Positions 7,002 through 15,006 of a stretch of 15,006 nucleotides of DNA are shown piece by piece. Origin of the DNA: Aquabacterium sp. Lineage in GTDB: Bacteria; Pseudomonadota; Gammaproteobacteria; Burkholderiales; Burkholderiaceae_C. A model generated the notes under the pieces. That model was not told where the DNA came from, did not search any database, and was given only the letters and a program-made list of their open reading frames with translations. A program made the position numbers and the translations under genes. The DNA is taken from assembly GCA_030654555.1 (NCBI GenBank), contig JAURXG010000598.1:1-15006 (forward strand), in the 5' to 3' direction. Within the stretch, counting starts at the first letter, position 1. Every line of letters begins with the position of its first letter.

Positions 7002-7698
7002 ACTGCAGAACCTGTCGGTGTCCTACGGCAAGGCGCTGGCGCTGGAGAACGTCTCGCTGACGATCGGCGAGGGCGAGTTCGTCGCCGTGCTGGGCCCCAA
7101 CGGGGCCGGCAAGAGCACGCTGCTGAAGGCGATCTCGCGCTCGCAGCCGTCCACCGGCACGCTGCGCCTGCGCGGCGAATCGCTGAAGGGCCTGCCGGCC
7201 CATGCGGTGGTGGGCAAGGGCATCTGCCACTGCCCCGAAGGCCGGCGGCTGTTTCCCGAGCTGACGGTGCTGAAGAACCTGATGCTCGGCGCCTACCTGC
7301 GGCGCGACGCGGCCGCCGTCGCCCAGGACCTGCGCATGGTCTACAGCCTGTTCCCCATCCTCGAGGAGCGGGGCCCGCAGATCGTCAGCACGCTCTCGGG
7401 CGGGCAGCAGCAGATGGTGGCGATCGGCCGCGCGCTGATGGGCAAGCCCTCGCTGCTGCTGCTCGACGAGCCCTCGGTGGGTATCGCGCACCGCCTGAAG
7501 ATCGAGATCTTCGACGCGATCAAGCGCATCCAGCAGGGTGGCACCGCGATCCTGATGGCCGAGCAGGACGCGCAGTCGGCCCTGCGCATCGCCGACCGGG
7601 TCTACGTGCTCGAGCATGGCCATGTCGGCCGCGAAGGCACCAGCGCCGAACTCGGCGCCGACGACTACATCCGCCAGGCCTACCTCGGGGTGAGCTGA
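6991..7698 (+). CDS. livF: Branched-chain-amino-acid-type ABC transporter ATPase LivF
   Basis: 235 residues, a normal length. Walker A GPNGAGKST (Lys41), signature LSGGQQQMVAIGRAL (residues 135-149), and Walker B LLLLDEP (Asp159, Glu160) are present. The switch position holds Gln192 in AEQDAQ, in line with the EQN-type motif common in LivF. PEGRRLFPELTV at residues 82-93 is the LivF hallmark. The D-loop region reads SVGIAHRLK where most LivF proteins have SLGLAP, a mild deviation. The start ATG at 6991 has GGAG at 6980-6983 and fits the conserved N-terminus; an in-frame ATG at 6958 would add eleven residues. This is the last gene of the importer operon. Confidence 0.92.
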   Translation: MLLELQNLSVSYGKALALENVSLTIGEGEFVAVLGPNGAGKSTLLKAISRSQPSTGTLRLRGESLKGLPAHAVVGKGICHCPEGRRLFPELTVLKNLMLGAYLRRDAAAVAQDLRMVYSLFPILEERGPQIVSTLSGGQQQMVAIGRALMGKPSLLLLDEPSVGIAHRLKIEIFDAIKRIQQGGTAILMAEQDAQSALRIADRVYVLEHGHVGREGTSAELGADDYIRQAYLGVS

Positions 7699-7701
7699 GG
7701 C

Positions 7702-7750
7702 GCGGCGGCTGCCTGCGCGCGGCTGCGCGCCACTGGCGCGTTCCCGCCGC
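7702..7750 (+). terminator. Nested GC-rich inverted repeats after livF, possible transcript end
   Basis: GCGGCGG at 7702-7708 can pair with CCGCCGC at 7744-7750. Inside lies a second hairpin, GCGCGC at 7715-7720 and 7725-7730 around GGCT. There is no U-tract, so this is not a canonical intrinsic terminator, and GC-rich DNA makes such pairs common. Confidence 0.25.
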
Positions 7751-7806
7751 CCAGCGCGCTGGTTCGCGGCATGGCACTGCTGGCGGCAGGTGTAGGCACT
7801 AGACAT

Positions 7807-7835
7807 TTGTCAAGAACGTGGCCTGGGAGTAAGGT
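7807..7835 (+). promoter_or_regulatory. Candidate sigma-70 promoter of the signalling operon
   Basis: TTGTCA (five of six to the -35 consensus) at 7807-7812, a 17-bp spacer, and TAAGGT (three of six) at 7830-7835. The region 7795-7842 is visibly AT-richer than its surroundings. It sits about 150 bp before the kinase start, inside the 284-bp gap between livF and the kinase. A leader of that length would be untranslated; no convincing small gene was seen in it. Confidence 0.35.
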
Positions 7836-7982
7836 CAAGCCATCGGGGCTGTTTGCCGAGCAACCCGCTGTTCAGGATCTCCACATGGCCGATGTGTGGG
7901 CAGTACCGGTAGGCGCAGCGCACCCAGGCGCTGGGCGGCAGAGCGTCTCGTGCTGCGCCGCGAGGACCCGGATGGCCGCGCC

Positions 7983-9503
7983 ATGAACGGCGACCGGCCC
8001 GTGCCAGGCGCCGGCGCCGTGCCGGGGCCGCAGCCCGAACTGCTGGCACGTGCGTTCGGTGCCGCGCCCAACGGCTTTGTCGTGATCGACGAGGCCGGCA
8101 CGATAGTGGCCGCCAACAAGGCCCTCGAAACCATGTTCGGCCATGCGCCCGGCGCGCTGCTGGGGCAGGCCATCGAGCAGTTGCTGCCGGCGGCGATGCA
8201 GAAGGGCCATGTCGCCTTGCGCCGGCAGTTCTACGGCCAGCCCGAGCCGCGCGCCATGGGGGCGGGGCGGGTGCTGTACGGCCGGCACCACGACGGCCAT
8301 GAGTTTCCGGTGGAGATCGGGCTCAATCCGATGCCGGCGCCGCAGGGGCTGTTGGTGCTGGCCTCGGTGGTGGACGTCAGCGAGCGCCTGGCGCTGGAGT
8401 TTGCATTCCGCGGGCTGTTCGACGCCTCACCCTACGGTCTGCTGATCGTCGACGACGAGGGCCTCATCACGATGGCCAACCAGGTGCTGGCGGCCGCGCT
8501 GGGCTACACGCCGGCGCAGTTGGTCGACCAGCCGCTGCAGATGCTGCTGCCCGAACGCTACCGGGGCCACCATGCGCAGCTGATGGCGGGCTACCGGCGC
8601 ACGGGCGAGTCGCGCATGATGGGCCGCGGGCGCGACCTCACCGCCCTGCATGCCGATGGCAGCGAGCTGCCGGTGGAGATCGGCCTGAGCCGGGTGCGCT
8701 GGCAGCGCCGCGCGATGACGCTGGCCGCCGTCAGCGACATCAGCGTGCGCAAGCGGCTCGAGCTGGAGCTGCGCCAGGCCAACGCCAACCTGGAAGAGTT
8801 CACTTATGTGGCCTCGCACGACCTGCGCTCGCCGCTGCGTGGCATCGCCGATCTGGTGGAGTGGATCAACGACGATCTCGGCGATCAGCCGCTGCCGGCC
8901 GTGCGGCGCAACCTGGACCGGGTCAGCCAGCGCATCGGCCGCATGAACCGGCTGATGGACGACCTGCTCAGCTACGCCCGCGCCGGGCGCGCGGCCACCG
9001 AGTTCACGCCGATCGAGCTGGACAAGCTGGTGCGCGGCATCCTCGAGATGCAGCCGCTGCCCGAGGGCATGACGGTCACGCTGTCGCTGGACATCGAGCC
9101 GTTTCTCGCCACGCGCATCCCGCTCGAGACCGCGTTGCGCAACCTGCTCGCCAATGCCGCCAAGCACCACGACCGCGCCGATGGCCGGGTGTGGCTGCAG
9201 GCGCATCACGACGACAGCGTCTGCATCATCGAGGTCAGCGACGACGGCCCGGGCGTGCCGGTGGCGGCGCACGAGCGCATCTTCAAGCTGTTCCAGACCG
9301 CCAGCGTGGCCGATCGCGGTGGCTCGGGCATCGGCCTGGCGCTGACCAAGCGCCTGGTCGAGGTGCACGGCGGCCACATCGAGCTGGTCTCGCCCTGGCC
9401 TGCGGGTGCGGCAGGCGCTGCGGATGCTACGGGCGAGCACCGGCGCGGCACCTGCTTTCGCATCGCCTGGCCGCGCTTTCCACGGAGAACGAGTGATGAC
9501 TGA
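7983..9503 (+). CDS. Soluble PAS-PAS sensor histidine kinase
   Basis: 506 residues. Two PAS domains, at about residues 17-130 and 141-255, share the element DGxExPVEIGL (Asp104 and Asp225 starts) and look like an internal duplication. A short coiled coil (256-275) leads to HisKA with FTYVASHDLRSPLRG (phospho-acceptor His279), the H-box style of phytochrome-like kinases. The HATPase domain follows with N-box NLLANAAKHH (Asn387, Asn391), DDGPGVP (420-426) and GGSGIGLAL (446-454). No membrane segment or signal peptide is present, so it senses a cytoplasmic cue through PAS; no bilin, GAF or LOV cysteine motif was seen. The start is uncertain: ATG 7983 is favoured by where the PAS region begins, but GTG 7950 or ATG 7896 are in frame. 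It overlaps the next gene by 8 bp, and that response regulator is its likely partner. Confidence 0.88.
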   Translation: MNGDRPVPGAGAVPGPQPELLARAFGAAPNGFVVIDEAGTIVAANKALETMFGHAPGALLGQAIEQLLPAAMQKGHVALRRQFYGQPEPRAMGAGRVLYGRHHDGHEFPVEIGLNPMPAPQGLLVLASVVDVSERLALEFAFRGLFDASPYGLLIVDDEGLITMANQVLAAALGYTPAQLVDQPLQMLLPERYRGHHAQLMAGYRRTGESRMMGRGRDLTALHADGSELPVEIGLSRVRWQRRAMTLAAVSDISVRKRLELELRQANANLEEFTYVASHDLRSPLRGIADLVEWINDDLGDQPLPAVRRNLDRVSQRIGRMNRLMDDLLSYARAGRAATEFTPIELDKLVRGILEMQPLPEGMTVTLSLDIEPFLATRIPLETALRNLLANAAKHHDRADGRVWLQAHHDDSVCIIEVSDDGPGVPVAAHERIFKLFQTASVADRGGSGIGLALTKRLVEVHGGHIELVSPWPAGAAGAADATGEHRRGTCFRIAWPRFPRRTSDD

Positions 9504-9927
9504 GCCCCTGCCCACCCTGACCATCCTGCTGGCCGAGGACGACGACGTGGCGGCCGAAGCCGTCGTGCGCAGTCTCAGCAAGGCGGGGCTGAACTTCCCC
9601 GTCGTCTGGGCCGAGGACGGCGAGCAGGCGCTGCGCGCGCTGCGCGGCGACGATCCCCTGCGCCGGGTGCCCCGTCCGCGCATGACCCTGCTCGACCTGA
9701 ACATGCCGCGCATGAACGGCTTCGAGTTCCTGCAGGCGCTGCGCTCCGACGACGAACTGTGCGACGACGTCGTCTTCGTGCTGACCACCTCCGATGTCGA
9801 CACCGACCGCATGCGTGCCTACCACGAGCACGTTGCCGGCTACATGGTGAAGTCGTCGGTCGGGCCGCAGTTCTCGAGGCTGGCTCAGCTGTTGGGTCTG
9901 TACCAGCATGTCATCCGCCTGCCTTGA
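9496..9927 (+). CDS. Single-domain response regulator, Rcp1-like
   Basis: 143 residues, one receiver domain and nothing else. Acidic pocket Glu14-Asp15-Asp16-Asp17 (LLAEDDD), phospho-acceptor Asp67 in LLDLNMPRMNGFEFL, switch Thr97/Thr98 in VLTTSD, and conserved Lys119 in YMVKSS are all in place. Length and the LLDLNMPRMNG style match the Rcp1 family that partners phytochrome-like kinases. It has no DNA-binding or enzymatic output, so it must act by protein contact or by shuttling phosphate. The ATG at 9496 overlaps the kinase stop by 8 bp and has GGAG at 9484-9487, so the two genes are translationally coupled. The next gene starts 15 bp after its stop. Confidence 0.92.
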   Translation: MTEPLPTLTILLAEDDDVAAEAVVRSLSKAGLNFPVVWAEDGEQALRALRGDDPLRRVPRPRMTLLDLNMPRMNGFEFLQALRSDDELCDDVVFVLTTSDVDTDRMRAYHEHVAGYMVKSSVGPQFSRLAQLLGLYQHVIRLP

Positions 9928-9942
9928 AAGCGATGGTGTCCC

Positions 9943-13110
<3,168 letters not shown>

Positions 13111-13119
13111 GGCGGCGTG

Positions 13120-13139
13120 GCGTCAGTCGCGCGTGACGC
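13120..13139. other. Small inverted repeat at the convergent ends of the hybrid kinase and gspE
   Basis: GCGTCA at 13120-13125 and TGACGC at 13134-13139 form a 6-bp stem with an 8-base loop, overlapping the last codons and stop of gspE. It could act as a bidirectional transcript end, but it lacks a U-tract on either strand and may be chance. Confidence 0.2.
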
Positions 13140-14544
13140 GCAGCACCTCTTCCAGCGACGTGATGCCCTCGGCCACCAGCCGCTGGCCGTCGTCGCGCAT
13201 CGGCACGAAGCCGGTGTGGCGCGCGGCGGCGAACAGCTCGCTCTCGGCGGCGCGGTTGTGGATCAGCGCACGCAGCGCGTCGTCGACCACCATCAGCTCG
13301 TACACGCCGGTGCGGCCCTTGTAGCCGGTGTGGCTGCACTCGGCACAGCCCACCGGGTGCCAGTGGCCTTGTGCATCCTGCCGCTTGCAGTGCGGGCACA
13401 GCTTGCGCACCAGGCGCTGGGCCTGTGCGCCGAGCAGGCTGCTGCTGAGCAGGTAGGGCTCGATGCCCATGTCGATGAGCCGGGTGATCGCGCTGGGCGC
13501 GTCGTTGGTGTGCAGCGTGGCCAGCACCAGGTGGCCGGTGAGCGAGGCCTGGATGGCGATCTGCGCGGTCTCGAAGTCGCGGATCTCGCCGATCATGATG
13601 ACGTCCGGGTCCTGCCGCAGGATCGCGCGCAGTGCCTTGCCGAAGGTCAGGTCGATCTTGGCATTGACCTGGGTCTGGCCGATGCCCGGCAGCTCGTACT
13701 CGACCGGGTCTTCCACCGTCAGGATGTTGGTGCCGGCGGTGTCGATGCGGCCCAGGCTGGCGTACAGCGTGGTGGTCTTGCCGCTGCCGGTGGGGCCGGT
13801 CACCAGCACGATGCCGTGCGGCTGGTGCACCAGCCGGTCGAAGGCGCTGAGCACATGGCCGCTCATGCCCAGCGCCTCGAGCGTGAACTTCGATTCGGTC
13901 TTGTCCAGCAGCCGCAGCACCGCCCGCTCACCGTGCGCGCTGGGCAGCGTGCTCACGCGCACGTCGATCGCGCGGCCGCCGATGCGCAAGGAGATGCGCC
14001 CGTCCTGCGGCAGCCGCTTCTCGGCGATGTCGAGCTCGGCCATGATCTTCAGCCGGCTGATCAGCGCGGCGTGCAGCGCGCGGTTGGGCTGCACCACCTC
14101 GCGCAGCGTGCCGTCGACACGGAAGCGCACGCTGCTGGAGCGCTCGTACGGCTCGATGTGGATGTCGCTGGCGCCGTCTTTCGCGGCCTGCGTCAGCAGC
14201 GCGTTGAGCATGCGGATGATGGGCGCGTCGTTGGCCGCCTCGAGCAGGTCTTCGACCGCCGGCAGGTCCTGCAGCAATCGCGACAGGTCGACCGCGCTCT
14301 CGACCTCGCCCACCACCGCGGCGGCGCTGCTCTCGCCCCCGGCATAGGCCACGGCGATGCGCTCGGCCAGTTCGGCGGCGGGGGCGCGCTCGATGCGGGC
14401 CACCGCATGCTGGCGCAGCACCTCGCCCAGCGCGGTGGCGCTGGCCGCCTCGGTGGCCCACAGCACGCGGGCGTGGCCGTCGTCCTCCAGCAGCAGCGTG
14501 TGGGCCTTGGCAAAACCGTAGGGCAGGGGGTGGCGGGTGGCCAT
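13123..14544 (-). CDS. gspE: Type II secretion system ATPase GspE
   Basis: 473 residues, slightly short for GspE because the N1 region is compact. Core features of the secretion ATPase are in order: the N2-type region with ASDIHIEPYE near residue 125, Walker A GPTGSGKTTT (Lys256), the aspartate box ILTVEDPVEYEL, Walker B VIMIGEIRDFE (Glu320), and the histidine box LATLHTNDAPSAITRL. A four-cysteine zinc element follows (Cys383, Cys386, Cys400, Cys403), with only 13 residues between the pairs. It hydrolyses ATP at the cytoplasmic face to drive pseudopilus assembly with GspF. The start ATG at 14544 lies 16 bp after the gspD stop, so the two are cotranscribed. PilB is the alternative, but the adjacent GspD-like secretin end and the lack of pil genes favour GspE. 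Confidence 0.92.
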   Translation of the reverse strand: MATRHPLPYGFAKAHTLLLEDDGHARVLWATEAASATALGEVLRQHAVARIERAPAAELAERIAVAYAGGESSAAAVVGEVESAVDLSRLLQDLPAVEDLLEAANDAPIIRMLNALLTQAAKDGASDIHIEPYERSSSVRFRVDGTLREVVQPNRALHAALISRLKIMAELDIAEKRLPQDGRISLRIGGRAIDVRVSTLPSAHGERAVLRLLDKTESKFTLEALGMSGHVLSAFDRLVHQPHGIVLVTGPTGSGKTTTLYASLGRIDTAGTNILTVEDPVEYELPGIGQTQVNAKIDLTFGKALRAILRQDPDVIMIGEIRDFETAQIAIQASLTGHLVLATLHTNDAPSAITRLIDMGIEPYLLSSSLLGAQAQRLVRKLCPHCKRQDAQGHWHPVGCAECSHTGYKGRTGVYELMVVDDALRALIHNRAAESELFAAARHTGFVPMRDDGQRLVAEGITSLEEVLRVTRD

Positions 14545-14560
14545 CGTGGGCTCGTCGGGC

Positions 14561-15006
14561 TCAGGGCGCCTTGGGGGCAGGGGCCGGCTGGGGGGTCGGC
14601 TGTGCGTTCTGCGGCGTGGTCGGCGGCGTGGTCGGCATGACCGCCGGCACGCTGCCGGGCAGCGCCGGCAACACCGGCGACTGATTGATCGACATCACCG
14701 AGCTTTGCGCCGGCTGGCTGGCCTGCTGCTGCGCGCGGATGGCCTCGTAGCGGTCCATCGTCAGCGAGGTGGCGGCCTGGGCGTCGCGGATCACCACCGG
14801 CCGCAGGAACACCAGCATCACCGACTTGCGGCGTTCGCGGCTGGTGCTCTTGAACAGGTTGCCCATCATCGGCACGTCGCCCAGCAGCGGCACCTTGTTC
14901 TCGCCGTCGGTGTACTCGTCCTTCATCTGGCCACCCAGCACCATGATCTGGCCGTCGTCGGCGACCACGGTGGTCTCCAGCGAGTTCTTGTTGGTGGTGG
15001 GGCCGT
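14561..15006 (-). CDS. gspD: Type II secretion secretin GspD, C-terminal fragment (5' end beyond window)
   Basis: The frame is open to the right edge and gives the last ~148 residues. It contains the conserved end of the secretin domain: a TTVVADDGQIMVLGG strand, then KVPLLGDVPMMGNLFKS and the closing SVMLVFLRPVVIRD. These are hallmark secretin elements that form the outer-membrane gate of the T2SS. After RPVVIRD comes a helical stretch (TSLTMDRYEAIRAQQQ) and then a Pro/Thr/Gln/Ala-rich tail of about 45 residues ending PAPKAP, not an obvious pilotin-binding S-domain. It lies directly upstream of gspE in transcription order. PilQ is less likely given the gspE and gspF partners. Confidence 0.88.
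   Translation of the reverse strand, partial: GPTTNKNSLETTVVADDGQIMVLGGQMKDEYTDGENKVPLLGDVPMMGNLFKSTSRERRKSVMLVFLRPVVIRDAQAATSLTMDRYEAIRAQQQASQPAQSSVMSINQSPVLPALPGSVPAVMPTTPPTTPQNAQPTPQPAPAPKAP
14611..14634 (-). repeat. Tandem 12-bp duplication in the gspD tail
   Basis: Two exact copies of GCGGCGTGGTCG (plus-strand reading) encode repeated Pro-Thr-Thr-Pro units in the low-complexity C-terminal tail of GspD. This is an in-frame duplication, probably from slippage. Confidence 0.7.

Noticed and set aside
7771..7986. A 71-codon plus-strand frame before the kinase, ending in an ATGA overlap with its start.
   Set aside because: No Shine-Dalgarno at its start, no recognisable domain, and it would span the candidate promoter; kept only as a remote possibility of a leader peptide.
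7983..9927. A bacteriophytochrome photoreceptor operon, suggested by the phytochrome-like kinase core and the Rcp1-like receiver.
   Set aside because: The kinase has PAS-PAS only; there is no GAF/PHY module, no bilin-binding cysteine context and no heme oxygenase gene nearby.
13117..14640. A 507-codon plus-strand frame opposite gspE and the end of gspD.
   Set aside because: Shadow frame, His/Gln/Val-rich and motif-free; the antisense gene is intact gspE.

Overview
The window is GC-rich and almost fully coding. Codon use, the family-level look of the proteins and the presence of general secretion (gsp) genes fit a betaproteobacterium of the order Burkholderiales, in the direction of the Leptothrix/Rubrivivax/Ideonella type. 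That placement is inferred from sequence style, not from a database search. No rRNA, tRNA, CRISPR array, insertion sequence, integrase or phage gene was seen.

Layout from left to right. (1) Positions 1-588, minus: the N-terminal 196 residues of a Lon-like AAA+ ATPase that runs off the left edge. (2) 861-1622, plus: an exported head-GIN/DUF2807 protein built from seven GSGD/E repeats. (3) 1648-2862, minus: gspF, the inner-membrane platform protein of a type II secretion system (T2SS). (4) 3154-7698, plus: a complete five-gene branched-chain-amino-acid-type (HAAT) ABC importer, in the order binding protein, LivH, LivM, LivG, LivF. (5) 7983-13110, plus: a compact three-gene signalling operon made of a soluble PAS-PAS histidine kinase, an Rcp1-like single-domain response regulator, and a 1055-residue hybrid kinase with the order REC-PAS-PAS-HisKA-HATPase-pseudoREC-REC-HPt. 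(6) 13123-14544, minus: gspE, the T2SS ATPase. (7) 14561 to the right edge, minus: the C-terminal end of gspD, the T2SS secretin.

How the genes work together. GspD, GspE and GspF belong to one secretion machine and are all on the minus strand in the order D, E ... F. The usual gspDEF series is interrupted here by about 10 kb of oppositely oriented transport and signalling genes. The importer is a self-contained operon with tight spacing: an ATGA overlap at livM/livG and an 11-bp overlap at livG/livF. A GC-rich stem-loop lies between the binding-protein gene and livH. The signalling genes form a translationally coupled phosphorelay with two kinases, three canonical receivers, one degenerate receiver and an HPt domain. 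No DNA-binding or enzymatic output domain lies in the window, so its target is unknown.

The best candidates for something unusual are the output-less phosphorelay and the split gsp locus. Neither is proof of a new system. The rest looks like ordinary chromosome.
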